From NCBI GenBank assembly GCA_947650365.1, contig OX393552.1, forward strand, positions 17,660,775 to 17,724,774: a stretch of DNA of 64,000 nt, read 5' to 3'. The translations under genes and the position numbers were made by a program. The DNA is from Chamaelirium japonicum (lineage: Eukaryota; Streptophyta; Magnoliopsida; Liliales; Melanthiaceae). Below are positions 1 through 10,480 of this stretch, one piece after another (the stretch's first letter is position 1; every line of letters begins with the position of its first letter). Under the pieces are notes generated by a model. That model did not search any database and had not been told where the DNA came from. It worked only from the letters and a program-made list of their open reading frames with translations.

Positions 1-424
1 GAATATACAAGGAATATTCTAGGGATAGAATACCCGACGTTCGGGAAATCATCTGGGATTTTTACCAGACCCCGGATGGTCTTCGTGGGTCCCAGGCAGG
101 GCTGCGGGTCCCACTAACATCTTCATGGGTCCCAGGTAGGGCTGCGGGTCCCACTATCATCTCATGGGTCCCAGGCAGGGCTGCGGGTCCCACTGTCGTC
201 TTCGTAGGCCCCAGGCAGGGCTGTGGGTCCCACTGTCATCTTCATGGACCCCAGGTAGGGCAGCGGGTCCCACTGTCATCTTCGTATGCCCTAAGCAGGG
301 CTGCGGGTCCTACTATCATCTTTATGGGCCCCAAGCAGGGCTGTAGGTCCTAATATTGTCTTCATGGGCCTCAGGTAGGGCTGCGAGTCCTATTGTCGAC
401 TGTTAGCCAGATTTTGCAACCATA
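1..424 (-). repeat. E1 3' LTR (partial, cut by window edge)
   Basis: This copy matches 9636-10480 in the same orientation. It shares the ggaatattctaggga stretch, the ttttaccagaccccgga motif, eight minisatellite units and the terminal gccagatttt motif. The LTR edge at about 424 corresponds to the edge at 10480 in the other copy. On the minus strand this is where the 3' LTR begins. Confidence 0.75.
78..400. repeat. 41-bp minisatellite inside the E1 LTR (8 units)
   Basis: Eight head-to-tail degenerate units of 40-41 bp each contain a gggtcccaggcagggctgcg core followed by a tcccactgtcatcttc-like segment. The same array occurs at 10136-10455 (8 units) and, inverted, at 13668-13840 (4 units). It is a structural part of this LTR family rather than a local satellite. 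Confidence 0.9.
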
Positions 425-445
425 ATTACCCCCTCCCAGCTAGGC
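425..445 (-). promoter_or_regulatory. E1 polypurine tract
   Basis: On the minus strand the bases just before the 3' LTR read GCTGGGAGGGGGTAAT. This purine-rich run is where plus-strand DNA synthesis would be primed. Its position next to the LTR edge supports the minus orientation of E1. Confidence 0.6.
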
Positions 446-967
446 AGGTGATAACCTAGCTGGCCGGTATCTTATGGTGCAAAACTGTTTTGTAAATATC
501 GAGGTGGTTTGATGAGTGTTGGAAAGAATATACCGACCCCCTACCAAGGGCCGTCTGGGTGTTTGTCTGCCAACCCGCTGTCTGGAGCAGACCTCGGACC
601 CATGCCTCGAGTGTCGAAGAATATTTCTCAATATCAAATGATGGCTTCTGCCTCCATCCCAGCGCAGCGTTCGACCGTCATGTCTTCTGTCTTTGATGTG
701 AGATCCACCATTAGTTTGAGCTGGACTGGTTTTAAGTCCACGGTGTCTAATGCATAAGTAACCTTGGCTTGCTTCTAGTGAGGCATCAACCGACCCCCTG
801 CTAAGGGCTGACCTGGTTGCGTCTGTCGACGCCCTGCCAAAGGCCGACCTAAGTGTCTGCAGACCCGTTATACGGGGACCACCGTTGTGTCTGCCGACCC
901 CCTGCCGCAGGGCCGACCAGGAGTTTGTCTGCCGACCAACAACTGTTGCACGAGTTCTTACCTAACC

Positions 968-1250
968 CGGGAGCATGTGTGCCGCCAAAGATTCGAAGTA
1001 CTCAGCATAGTGCCCGTGTATCGGTTGACTTAGGCTTAGAGCCGTTTCGGTCGAACCTACATCTAGGGAACGTAGCTTTGTAGCGTTGCAGGTTAGTTCG
1101 GTTCGGGTTGCGACACGGCCGGCTAATCTACAACGGTACAAAGCTATGTGCCTTAGACGTAGATTCGACAGAAACGACTCTAAGCCTAAGTTAACCGATA
1201 CACGGGTACTACGCTGATTACTCAGAATATTTGACGCGCACATGCTCCCG
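968..1250. repeat. Inverted repeat, ~128-bp arms, 26-bp loop
   Basis: The left arm 968-1096 and right arm 1123-1250 are reverse complements at roughly 80-85% identity by eye. They share gtgtatcggttgacttaggc-type and cgtagctttgta-type blocks. The 26-bp loop (1097-1122) contains ttgcgacacggcc. A third, direct copy of the loop plus right arm lies at 1288-1420. The transcript of E1 could fold into a long hairpin here. Confidence 0.85.
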
Positions 1251-1444
1251 AGTTATGTAAGTACTCATGCAATAGTGCCCAGCTACAGTTAGTTTGGTTC
1301 GTGTTGCGACACGGCCGGGTAACCTGCAATGGTACAAAGCTACGTGTCCTAACGTTAGCTCGATAGAAACGGTGCTTTGCCTAAGTCCAACTGATGCAAA
1401 GGCACTACGCTAAGTATTTCGAATTCTAACCACCATCAATCAAC

Positions 1445-2040
1445 TAGTTTGAGGCCCTACCCTCGGCACTCAAAGACAAAGTTCGAGGTAGGCTTGCCTC
1501 AGCGATTTCTAAAGCCTGAGACGTCAACAGTGTCTCGGCCCGAGAAGATAGCCTCGGCACTCAAAGGCAAGGTCCGAGGTAGCTAGACTTCGCCGCCTCG
1601 ATGACTTCCAAAGCCCGAGTCATCGATAACGGCTCGGCCGAGGAGACAACCTCGATATTCAAAGACAAAGTCTGAGGCAGGCTTCACCACCTCGGCACCT
1701 TACAAAGCTCGAATCTTCGACGTCGTCTGGGCCCGAGGAGACTGCCTCGGTATACAAAGACAAAGTCCGAGGCAACTTCACCGCCTCGGCACCTTCCAAA
1801 GCCCGAGACATTAATGCCATCTCGACCCGAGGAGACAGGCTCGGCATTCGAAGACAAATTCCGAGGCAGGATTTGCCGCCTCGGCACTTGCTAAAACGTA
1901 CCCAAGACATTGACACTGTTTTGGCTCAAGGAGACAACCTTGGCATTCAAAGAAAAAGTCTGAGGCTAGTGTCGCCGCCTCGGCATTCAAATATAAAATC
2001 CGAGGCCGCCGTCGCCGGCTAGGCACTCAACAAAGTCCGA
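1445..2040. repeat. Tandem array, ~98-bp degenerate units
   Basis: Repeated units contain cattcaaagacaaagtccga, then ggcttcaccgcctcggcac, then a cgaggagac motif. Unit starts are near 1651, 1747, 1849 and 1947, so the period is about 96-102 bp. Earlier, more decayed units begin near 1445. It lies entirely inside E1. Confidence 0.85.
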
Positions 2041-2172
2041 TGCAAGATGAAGGAGCTACGACATGTCGAACTCGACTCCGGCCCACATTTTTCGACTCCC
2101 CTATTCATCACAGTAGCATCAAAGCAAGAAACATAGTCCATTTGATTAAACCCGTTCTTAGCTTGTTATATT

Positions 2173-2698
2173 TGTTGGGTTAGCCGCTTGCGGCATGAGG
2201 ATGGCCCGGTACAAACCCACCTTGGGCTTTTGGGTTTAAAACATAATGGGCCTTAACTAAAGCAGTACCCGTTAATGATGTGGTTAAGTGATGAGTCCTA
2301 ACCCTTAGATCAATCCAGTGGATGGTTGGATTGACTCCGGTTATTAGGGTTTTGGGATGGTGTCCTGGTTTAGTTATAAATAAGATGCCTCCCATCTATA
2401 AGGGATCTGACTAATGTCATCTAGTCTCTTGACGGCCAAGAACTAAACCAGAAACACCTCTCCCTCTCCTCCCTTCTCTTCCGATCTTGCGACGACGACG
2501 GCGTGAGGAGAACGAAGAGGATTCGACTACGTGGGAGACGCATCGCATCGAGAAGTCATCTACCTGCGGTTCGTCACCCGGTTCGTTATGGCCGGAGGTA
2601 CATCTTGATCTTCGCTTCCGCTATGGGTAGATCCGATCTTCGTGTCGGATCTCATTTAGTTTGATGAGATCTCCCATGATGGAGATCATTCTCTTACA
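2173..2698 (+). repeat. Copia1 5' LTR
   Basis: This 526-bp repeat is identical to 8714-9239 except for one base seen near 2333. A TATA-box-like TATAAATAA is at 2375-2383, so transcription probably starts shortly after it, giving R from roughly 2410. A telo-box-like attagggtttt lies just upstream. Confidence 0.95.
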
Positions 2699-4274
2699 CT
2701 GGTATCAAAGCCATGGTTTGCTCGTTCTTTTCTCCGGGTTTTCGATCTCTGAATTTTTGGGTTTCAATCGTCGTCGGATCGGAGCCGGTGAGGTCGAAGT
2801 CATCGGCATCGACGAGGTTCGGGATCCCACCCGTCCTCGTGCACGCCACAAGGAGGTCGGGTGCGGCCGGCCGGTGGCTTGTGCTGCATGGGCGGTGTCC
2901 GACCGGCTAACAGTGGCGTGTTGATCCGAGCGGCTGCCGTTGTGCATGCTGTGCGATTGGGTGACGGCTGAGAAGAAAGGGATAGTTGAGTTTGGGGTTT
3001 TGTTTTTTAACCCTAAACCTATTAAGTTTACTTTACTACCCCTCTCTTTAATGTCAAACCCACTCGGTTAAACTTGAGCATGCAGTGGGGTGGCGGCTGA
3101 TGTTGTATGTGAGTGGGTGGTGAGATTAGGGTTCATTTTAACCCTAAACTCATTTACTTTACTCTTTTGCCCACCTTCAAGATCACACTCAGTCACCACC
3201 TATGCATTCTTTTGGCTGGACTTGGCTTTAATCCGATCCAACCCGACCCATTAAAGGCTTTAGACCCATAAATTTTGAAACCTCATTTCAGGCCCATTTT
3301 CATTCCGTTTTTGCCCATGAATAGTTGTTTCGAAGCTCTTCTTGAGAGCTATCATTCGATATATAGTATGGACTCAAATGGGATCGATGTTGGACCATAA
3401 AAATGGACTTCTAAATTTATGTGCCTATTAGCGTGCTATTTTTTAAGCGATTCAGAATCGATCGAACCCGGTAGTAGTTAATGAGTTAACATAAAGATTG
3501 GGCATCTTGTGCTTGTTGCTTGGGCCGGCCAGGGATCGAATGTGGCTTGCATATATAGATTGCTTTTCACAGGTGCGAAGGAGCCTGCACGGAGTTTTGA
3601 TGCAGCAAAATTATTATTTTTTATGGGGCCTGTATGTACAGTGCTTCCAACTTGTAATAATACAGGGCTGCGCTCATACTAAATGTGAATGTCTGTGTTA
3701 TATGTGATTGTGGGATCCCTGGCCAAGCCCTAATAGCCCAAGTTAACTCATTAATGCTATTTGTTTGTTTTCCAAGCTGTTTGATTATAGTAATCTTACT
3801 TGTTCTTGATCATCGTGACAGTAAAGATAATCATCAAAACTGACTCAGGATTGGCCAAAGCGTCCAGGGTTAATTTTAATGAGTGACTCCTAAAAGGTGC
3901 ATTATGGGATGCACAGGGTCACATAAAGGTACTGTGATGGTCATATTCTAATTATATGATAATGACCGTTGCCCGGCCCCAAAGGGAGGCAGCTGCCAGC
4001 ATCATGTAATTAGGATAGGGCAGAGTGTTGCATGGTGAAACGGAGACAGTTCTAATGCCCACAGGTAATGGATTGTCAGTCCATTTCACGGTACAATACT
4101 CTGGCTCTATTGGAAACCTTGTAGTTTCTAAAGAACACAGTGGAATTCATGTAGCTTACGACCTTTGCCCAAAGGGAGGTCCGAATTCCCACTGACTGAC
4201 TTTAACATGGGTTAATTGTCAGATACGGTTTGTTTCCTCGTATTAATGTAAGCTTTGTATGTTTCTTTTCAGCT
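2699..4274 (+). other. Copia1 leader with primer-binding site
   Basis: The primer site TGGTATCAAAGCCATGG (2700-2716) is one base after the LTR and fits plant initiator tRNA-Met. The remaining ~1.5 kb before gag has no coding similarity. A pyrimidine-rich stretch ending in ttttcag (4264-4272) lies right before the likely start ATG at 4275. This looks like a 3' splice acceptor, so the leader may be spliced out. Confidence 0.75.
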
Positions 4275-7200
4275 ATGTCCTTTATTAATGACCCTACCCA
4301 GCGCCTTCCATTTTTGTCTGGTGACAATTATTCGGATTGGAAGGACAAAATACTCTTGGTCCTGGGGTGTATGGATCTGGACTTGGCGCTCCGTGTGGAG
4401 GAGCCTACTCCTCCAACGGAGAAAAGTACGCCAACTGAGGTTGCATCATACGAGCGGTGGGAGCGATCCAACCGCTTGAGTATGATGCTCATCCAGACCC
4501 ATATCGATAAGAGCATCAGGGGTTCTATCCCTGAGTGCCGACTGGTCAAGGACTTTATGAAGGCTATCGAGGAGCAATTTAAAAGCTCCGATAAAGCCTT
4601 GGCCAGTACCCTAATGGCCAAACTATCATCCATGAGGCTAACTGGAGATAAGAGTGTGCGAGAGCACATCATGCAGATGCGTGATGTAGCATCTCAGCTA
4701 AAGGGCATGAAGATAGACATCAACGAGTCGTTCCTGGTGCACTTCATACTGAACTCCCTGTCCGCTCAGTACGGGCAATTCAAGATCTCCTACAACACTC
4801 ATTCAACCAACTGGTCAGTAAATGATCTGTTGGTTATGTGTGTTCAGGAGGAAGGGAGGCTGAAGCAGGAGAAATTGGAGGTGGCTCACCTCGTTTCTCA
4901 TAAGGCAGGGCAGTCCAAGTCTCACAAGGCTTTTTCCAAGAAGAAGCAAAGCCATGGAGTGCCAATGAAGAAAACTGATGGCACCCATAAAGAGGTGAAG
5001 TGCTTCTTCTGCAAGAAAAGGGGACATCTCAAGAAGGACTGCACCAAGTACCAGAAGTGGCTTGCTAAAAGAAAGTCTGAAGGTAATCTCATGACCCTAG
5101 TGTGTTATGAATCAAATTTGGTTGATTCTCATAATGACTCCTGGTGGATTGACTCCGGATCTACAATCCATGTTTCTACCATCTTGCAGGGGTTCCTCAA
5201 TCTAAGGGAACCAACTGATGGGGAACACGTCATCTACTCTGGCAATAAGATGAGTTCAAGAGTTGAAGGTGTGGGGACATACAGGCTTCGTCTCCAGACA
5301 GGATACACCTTGGACCTAGAGAAGACATTTTATATTCCTAGTTTCTCTAAGAATCTAGTATCTGTATCAAGACTAGTTCCATATGGCTTTGATTTTCAGT
5401 TCAAAGACTCGTCTTTTCTGATTATTAAAGATAAAGTAACCATTGGTTCAGGTTCTTTGATAGATGGTTTATATTGTCTTTCTCTGAGTTCTTCTCTTGA
5501 ATGTTCTATGATGACTGTGAATGGAGACTCCTCTACATTGTGGCATAGGAGACTGGCTCACATCTCCATAGAGCGCCTAAAGAGGTTAGTGAAGGATGGA
5601 GTCTTAAAGACTCTTGACTTCACTGACTTTGGGACTTGTGTAGACTGCATAAAGGGAAAGCAGACTAACAAGTCCACTAAGGGTGCCACGAGGAATAATG
5701 AGAAATTGGGGATCATACACACTGATCTCTGTGGACCATTTAGTACACCCTGTCTGAATGGTCAAAGGTATTTTATTACCTTTATAGATGACCATACTCG
5801 ATACATGTATCTCTACCTCTTAGATAATAAGGCTGAGGCATTTAATGCTTTCAAAATCTATAAGGCGGAGGTAGAGAAACAATCTGGAAAGAGTATCAAA
5901 ATTGTAAGATCAGACAGAGGTGGGGAATACTATGGAAGGTACACAGAGAGTGGACAAAGACCTGGTCCATTTGCGAAGTTCCTAGAAGAACATGGCATTG
6001 TGGCTCAGTACACAATGCCTGGCACACCGCAACAAAACGGTGTTGCTGAAAGGAGGAACCGCACTTTGATGGACATGGTGAGGAGCATGATTTGTAACTC
6101 CTCCCTTCCTCTCAATATGTGGAGTGAGGCCTTAAAAACCGCTGTGTATGTGCTAAATAGGGTTCCATCTAAAGCCGTTTCTAAAACACCCTTTGAGTTA
6201 TGGAACGGATGGAAACCTAGTTTAGGACACATGCACATATGGGGTTGTCCAGTTGAGGTCAGGGTGTACAACCCACATGAGAAGAAGCTTGACCCTAGGA
6301 CTGTGAGTGGTTTCTTCATCGGTTATGCCGAGAAGTCCAAGGGTTATAGGTTCTATTGTCCCTCGCACACTCCTAAAGTCGTAGAAGCTAGAAATGCCAG
6401 ATTTCTTGAGGATGGCAACCTCAGTGGGAGCGTCCCAACACAATCAATTGTGTTTGAGGAAATACGGGTTCCGGTAATCATACCCGTAATCGAGGGTGGA
6501 CAGATTGCTCATCAGGAAGAACCACCCCAGGTGATTCACGAGCAACCAGCCCAGGACCTCCCAGCCCAAGAGGAGCAGGTTGCCATAGAACCTATTGAAG
6601 CTGTTGCTCCGGAACCACAAGTAGTGGTACCAACAGAAACTAGGAGATCCTCAAGAAAGAGGAAACCTGCGATTTCTAACGACTACGAGGTGTACCTACA
6701 AGAGTCCGACGACTCAGTTGGACTTCAAGACCCACAAACGTTTTCACAAGCCATGAGTGGAGGTAACTCCATGAAATGGTATAATGCCATGCTGGAAGAG
6801 TTAAAATCCATGGCTGACAATCAAGTCTGGGATCTAGTAGAGTTACCCAGAGGTGCTAGGCCAATTGGCTGTAAATGGGTCTATAAGACCAAAACGGATG
6901 CCTCTGGTAACATCGAAAGACATAAGGCAAGACTTGTGGCCAAGGGTTTCACTCAAAGGATCGGCATTGATTATCATGACACCTTCTCTCCGGTTTCTAA
7001 GAAGGATTCATTAAGGATAATCATGGCTTTGGTAGCTCATTATGACCTAGAGTTACAACAGATGGATGTGAAAACGGCCTTCCTGAATGGGGATCTTGAT
7101 GAGGAGGTATACATGCTCCAGCCTGAAGGCTTTACTTCAGATAAAGGGAGTCAGCTGGTTTGCAAACTCAAGAAGTCTATATATGGACTGAAACAGGCTT

Positions 7201-8306
7201 CCCGACAGTGGTATTTAAAGTTCCACAATGTCATAACTCCTTTCGGTTTTGTGGAGAACATTGTGGATGAATGTATATACCTTAAGACTAGTGGGAGCCG
7301 TTACACATTTCTAGTCCTATATGTTGACGACATTTTGCTAGCCAACAATGACTTGGGGATGCTACGTGAGACGAAGCAGTTTCTATCACAGAACTTTGAT
7401 ATGAAAGACTTAGGCGAGGCATCCTATGTTATAGGGATAAAGATCCATAGGGATCGATCCCAAAGGGTTCTAGGATTGTCTCAAAAGGCCTATGTTAACA
7501 AAGTTCTGGAAAGATTTAATATGCAGAACTGCTCGCCCAGTATTGCTCCCATTGTCAAGGGTGATAGATTCAGTTTGTCCCAATGCCCAAAAAACTCTCT
7601 TGAAAGAGAGGCTCTGGCTAACATTCCCTATGCATCTGCAGTTGGCAGTTTGATGTATTTGGAGGTCTGCACAAGACCAGACATCGGATTTGCAGTAGGG
7701 ATGTTAGGAAGGTACCAGAGTGATCCAGGCATGGATCACTGGAGGGCTGCTAAGAAGGTCATGAGATATTTACAAGGGACCAAGGACTTCATGCTTACAT
7801 ACAGTCACTCTGATCTTTTAGAGCTGATCGGTTACTCTGATTCGGACTTTGCGGGTTGCATAGACTCCAGAAAGTCGACATCGGGTTATATCTACCTATT
7901 GGCTGGTGGTGCTGTCTCCTGGAAGAGCACCAAGCAGACCATTACGGCATCGTCGACTATGGAGGCAGAGTACGTTGCACTTTACGAGGCAACCATACAG
8001 GCATCTTGGCTAAGGAATTTTATCACAGGAATAAGGATCATGGATTCCATATCCAGACCTTTAAAGATCTACTGTGATAATCTTGCTGCAGTGTTCTTCT
8101 CCAAAAACAACAAAAGTGGAAGTCGAAACAAGCACATTGACATAAAGTACCTTGTTGTTAAAGAAGATGTAGCAAAAGATAAGGTTCAGATTGAGCATAT
8201 TGGTACTGAGCTTATGGTGGCTGATCCACTGACCAAAGGATTACCACCAAACCTTTATAGAGGTCATGTGGATCGGATGGGTCTGGTTAGCTCATTGTAT
8301 TCTTAA
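4275..8306 (+). CDS. Copia1 Gag-Pol polyprotein
   Basis: A single open frame extends upstream to 4230; I prefer the ATG at 4275 because it opens the usual gag N-terminus (MSFINDPTQ) and follows an acceptor-like site. Counting residues from 4230, a UBN2-type gag is followed by a zinc knuckle at 258-271 (CFFCKKRGHLKKDC). The protease motif D308-S-G lies in WWIDSGST. The gag-pre-integrase HRRLAH block begins near 438 with CVDC at 470. Integrase acidic residues are D499, D562 and E607, with the long spacing seen in copia lineages that carry an insert here. RT has YVDD at 1031-1034 and RNase H has SDSDFAG near 1204. There is no internal stop. The product would make virus-like particles and copy and insert the element. 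Lineage within copia was not resolved. Confidence 0.95.
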   Translation: MSFINDPTQRLPFLSGDNYSDWKDKILLVLGCMDLDLALRVEEPTPPTEKSTPTEVASYERWERSNRLSMMLIQTHIDKSIRGSIPECRLVKDFMKAIEEQFKSSDKALASTLMAKLSSMRLTGDKSVREHIMQMRDVASQLKGMKIDINESFLVHFILNSLSAQYGQFKISYNTHSTNWSVNDLLVMCVQEEGRLKQEKLEVAHLVSHKAGQSKSHKAFSKKKQSHGVPMKKTDGTHKEVKCFFCKKRGHLKKDCTKYQKWLAKRKSEGNLMTLVCYESNLVDSHNDSWWIDSGSTIHVSTILQGFLNLREPTDGEHVIYSGNKMSSRVEGVGTYRLRLQTGYTLDLEKTFYIPSFSKNLVSVSRLVPYGFDFQFKDSSFLIIKDKVTIGSGSLIDGLYCLSLSSSLECSMMTVNGDSSTLWHRRLAHISIERLKRLVKDGVLKTLDFTDFGTCVDCIKGKQTNKSTKGATRNNEKLGIIHTDLCGPFSTPCLNGQRYFITFIDDHTRYMYLYLLDNKAEAFNAFKIYKAEVEKQSGKSIKIVRSDRGGEYYGRYTESGQRPGPFAKFLEEHGIVAQYTMPGTPQQNGVAERRNRTLMDMVRSMICNSSLPLNMWSEALKTAVYVLNRVPSKAVSKTPFELWNGWKPSLGHMHIWGCPVEVRVYNPHEKKLDPRTVSGFFIGYAEKSKGYRFYCPSHTPKVVEARNARFLEDGNLSGSVPTQSIVFEEIRVPVIIPVIEGGQIAHQEEPPQVIHEQPAQDLPAQEEQVAIEPIEAVAPEPQVVVPTETRRSSRKRKPAISNDYEVYLQESDDSVGLQDPQTFSQAMSGGNSMKWYNAMLEELKSMADNQVWDLVELPRGARPIGCKWVYKTKTDASGNIERHKARLVAKGFTQRIGIDYHDTFSPVSKKDSLRIIMALVAHYDLELQQMDVKTAFLNGDLDEEVYMLQPEGFTSDKGSQLVCKLKKSIYGLKQASRQWYLKFHNVITPFGFVENIVDECIYLKTSGSRYTFLVLYVDDILLANNDLGMLRETKQFLSQNFDMKDLGEASYVIGIKIHRDRSQRVLGLSQKAYVNKVLERFNMQNCSPSIAPIVKGDRFSLSQCPKNSLEREALANIPYASAVGSLMYLEVCTRPDIGFAVGMLGRYQSDPGMDHWRAAKKVMRYLQGTKDFMLTYSHSDLLELIGYSDSDFAGCIDSRKSTSGYIYLLAGGAVSWKSTKQTITASSTMEAEYVALYEATIQASWLRNFITGIRIMDSISRPLKIYCDNLAAVFFSKNNKSGSRNKHIDIKYLVVKEDVAKDKVQIEHIGTELMVADPLTKGLPPNLYRGHVDRMGLVSSLYS

Positions 8307-8713
8307 AGATTATGCATTATGAACCTATTGTTTCTTTTACTGCAGTGAATAAAGTACAATGTCTCTATTTGTGCACTAAAGTTTGAGACATATTGTTTTG
8401 ACACAGAGTGAAGCATGCATTCACTCATAAAGTAATTCATCACATAAAGTGTTTAACTGGACTGATCATGCTACATAGTAATATATGGAAGGAAGTGTCT
8501 ATTTGTTAGGACACGACCGCCATGATTCATGTAGTTGGTGTCTTCAGTTTAAACTAAAAGATACCACATAAGGCATTACGGGTGCTTTTGTTTTCCGGAA
8601 TTTTTCGTATGCGCATACTAAAGTTTTTATCGCTTTTGGCCCATTAGAGTTTTGTTTTCTTTAAAACAAATGATTGTTTTTCAAATGTGTGTTTGTAGGT
8701 CCAAGTGGGAGAG

Positions 8714-9239
8714 TGTTGGGTTAGCCGCTTGCGGCATGAGGATGGCCCGGTACAAACCCACCTTGGGCTTTTGGGTTTAAAACATAATGGGCCTTAACTA
8801 AAGCAGTACCCGTTAATGATGTGGTTAAGTGATGAGTCCTAACCCTTAGATCAATCCAGTGGATGGTTGGATTGGCTCCGGTTATTAGGGTTTTGGGATG
8901 GTGTCCTGGTTTAGTTATAAATAAGATGCCTCCCATCTATAAGGGATCTGACTAATGTCATCTAGTCTCTTGACGGCCAAGAACTAAACCAGAAACACCT
9001 CTCCCTCTCCTCCCTTCTCTTCCGATCTTGCGACGACGACGGCGTGAGGAGAACGAAGAGGATTCGACTACGTGGGAGACGCATCGCATCGAGAAGTCAT
9101 CTACCTGCGGTTCGTCACCCGGTTCGTTATGGCCGGAGGTACATCTTGATCTTCGCTTCCGCTATGGGTAGATCCGATCTTCGTGTCGGATCTCATTTAG
9201 TTTGATGAGATCTCCCATGATGGAGATCATTCTCTTACA
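8714..9239 (+). repeat. Copia1 3' LTR
   Basis: This copy is the partner of 2173-2698. The purine tract aagtgggagag sits directly in front (8703-8713). It is followed by the ATATT duplication (9240-9244). The sequence between the polyprotein stop and the LTR (8307-8702) is untranslated trailer with no feature seen. Confidence 0.95.
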
Positions 9240-9244
9240 ATATT

Positions 9245-9635
9245 CACTGGTAGGCAAATACCAGCAGACATCTTTACATGAAGTCGGCACACTTTACCCG
9301 AAACGAGAGAGGCAGTGACTATCACCCTCCACTACCATCCCGTGAACCCGACATTGACGGTCAAGATTAAACTCCTCAAAAGGTATGCATTCTCAACCAT
9401 AAGTGGTGGAAATATCATTGCCCATCAACTTTTTTAGTATCATAAAAGAAAAAGAGAAAGTGGAATCCAACACTCCTCGATTAAGCCTTGTTGGAGCAAC
9501 TAAGGGCTGTGCTATCATTCACCCCTTCTAAAAATCTTATCACATGACAAACAACAAGGCCATTTGATCCCAAAGCCTTTAGCCAATCTGATCCCAAAGC
9601 CTAAAGTCCACCAGATCCCATAGACGACGCCAAAC
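9245..9635 (-). other. E1 internal region, right part: 5' leader and primer site
   Basis: On the minus strand the two bases GT after the 5' LTR are followed by TTTGGCGTCGTCTATGGGA (rc of 9615-9633). This is the TGGCG-type primer site common in plant Ty3/gypsy elements. The rest is AT-balanced sequence with no coding similarity. It was joined to 2172 before Copia1 inserted. Confidence 0.6.
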
Positions 9636-10480
9636 TGTGGGGGTGGATTTTGGCCGTCGTAAGTAACCCCCCTCTAACAGTCGATTGAAGGTTTGACCCT
9701 TTGGGACATGGCGTGCTGTGAATCGCTAAGGGGTACGTCAAGTGCTGAGCTGTCACATAGTCACTGTTAAGATAGAGAAAGAGGGAGATAGAGAATTGAT
9801 ACAAGATGTGGTAACGAAGTTCGGCCGAAGTCTATGTCTCCGTGCGGTAAGACGCAACTTTTCAATCCACTATCACTTTGAAAGGTTAAGCTACTCTCGA
9901 CAAGCCGAGGACTGCTTCTTACAAATAGATAAAGAGTAGGAGGATTTAGAAGTCCGAAGTCCAGAAGGCTGAGAGAGCTCCGGAAAACAGAAAGTGGAAA
10001 ATGGAATAATGAATTCCTATCTTGATTCCTTACAGGATTGGTTATATATAGAGGTTTGGGAACATCCAAGGAATATTCTTGGGAACACATGGGGTTCGAG
10101 AAATCATATGGGGATTTTTACCAGACCCCGGATAGTATTCGTGGGCCCCAGGCAGGGCTGCGGGTCCCACTGTCGTCTTCGTGGCTCCCAGGCAGGGCTG
10201 CGGGTCCCACTGTCATCTTCGTGGGTCCGAGGCAGGGCTGTGGGTCCCACTGTCATCTTCGTGGGCCTAGGTAGGGCTGCGAATCCCACTGTCGTCTTCG
10301 TGAGCCCCAAGCAGTACTTTGGGTCCCATTGTCATCTTCGTGGGTCCCACACAGGGCAGCGGGTCCAACTATCGTCTTTGTGTTCCCCAGGCAGGGCTGC
10401 AGGTCCGACTGTCGTCTTTGTGGGCCCTAAGCAGGGCTGCGGGTCCAACTGTTCGGCATTAGCCAGATTTTACACCCACA
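9636..10480 (-). repeat. E1 5' LTR
   Basis: This LTR of 845 bp has imperfect inverted ends: TGTGGGGGTGGATTTTGGC at 9636 against GCCAGATTTTACACCCACA ending at 10480. On the minus strand it begins TGTGGG and ends CCCACA. A TATATATA box (10043-10050) lies between the minisatellite (10136-10455, 8 units of 41 bp) and the R/U5-like part. The bases beyond (10481-10485, ccagt) would be the target duplication, but the other side is not in the window. Confidence 0.75.

Larger units (their letters stand above)
446..2172 (-). other. E1 internal region, left part: non-coding, repeat-rich
   Basis: No protein-coding similarity is seen on either strand. The short open frames are interrupted and not convincing. 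The stretch holds degenerate ctgccgaccccctgc-type repeats (about 780-945), a large inverted repeat (968-1250) with a third direct copy (1288-1420), and a tandem array of about 98 bp (1445-2040). It continues at 9245 on the other side of Copia1. Confidence 0.6.
2173..9239 (+). mobile_element. Copia1: complete Ty1/copia retrotransposon inserted in E1
   Basis: The LTRs are 526 bp (2173-2698 and 8714-9239). They start TGTTGGG and end TTACA, and I could see only one base difference between them, so insertion is recent. The perfect 5-bp target duplication ATATT lies at 2168-2172 and 9240-9244. A tRNA-iMet-type primer site (2700-2716) and a purine tract (8703-8713) are in the correct places. One uninterrupted polyprotein frame carries gag, protease, integrase, RT and RNase H in copia order. 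Everything visible is consistent with an autonomous, possibly active element. Confidence 0.96.
1..10480 (-). mobile_element. E1: non-autonomous LTR retrotransposon (LARD-like), split by Copia1
   Basis: The two ends carry the same long sequence in the same orientation (9636-10480 and 1-424), so these are LTRs; the left one runs off the window. Reading on the minus strand, the right copy is the 5' LTR. It is followed by a gypsy-type primer site (rc of 9612-9635, containing TTTGGCGTCGTCTATGGGA). The left copy is preceded by a purine tract (rc of 425-440). The interior, once the 7-kb Copia1 insertion is removed, is only about 2.1 kb (425-2172 plus 9245-9635) and has no gag or pol similarity. It is therefore non-autonomous and would depend on proteins of another element, probably Ty3/gypsy judging by the primer site. 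The outer target duplication cannot be checked because the 3' end lies outside the window. Confidence 0.7.

Noticed and set aside
75-460. CRISPR-like or satellite array
   Set aside because: Units are contiguous and degenerate without unique spacers, and the array is part of an LTR. CRISPR does not occur in plant nuclear DNA.
3498-3707. Small open frame in the Copia1 leader
   Set aside because: No family recognised, lies in the untranslated leader, and length is within chance expectation.
9636-10480. E1 LTR interpreted as a foldback DNA transposon because its ends are inverted (TGTGGGGGTGG / CCCACA)
   Set aside because: A second direct copy, a gypsy-type primer site beside one copy and a purine tract beside the other make an LTR explanation stronger.
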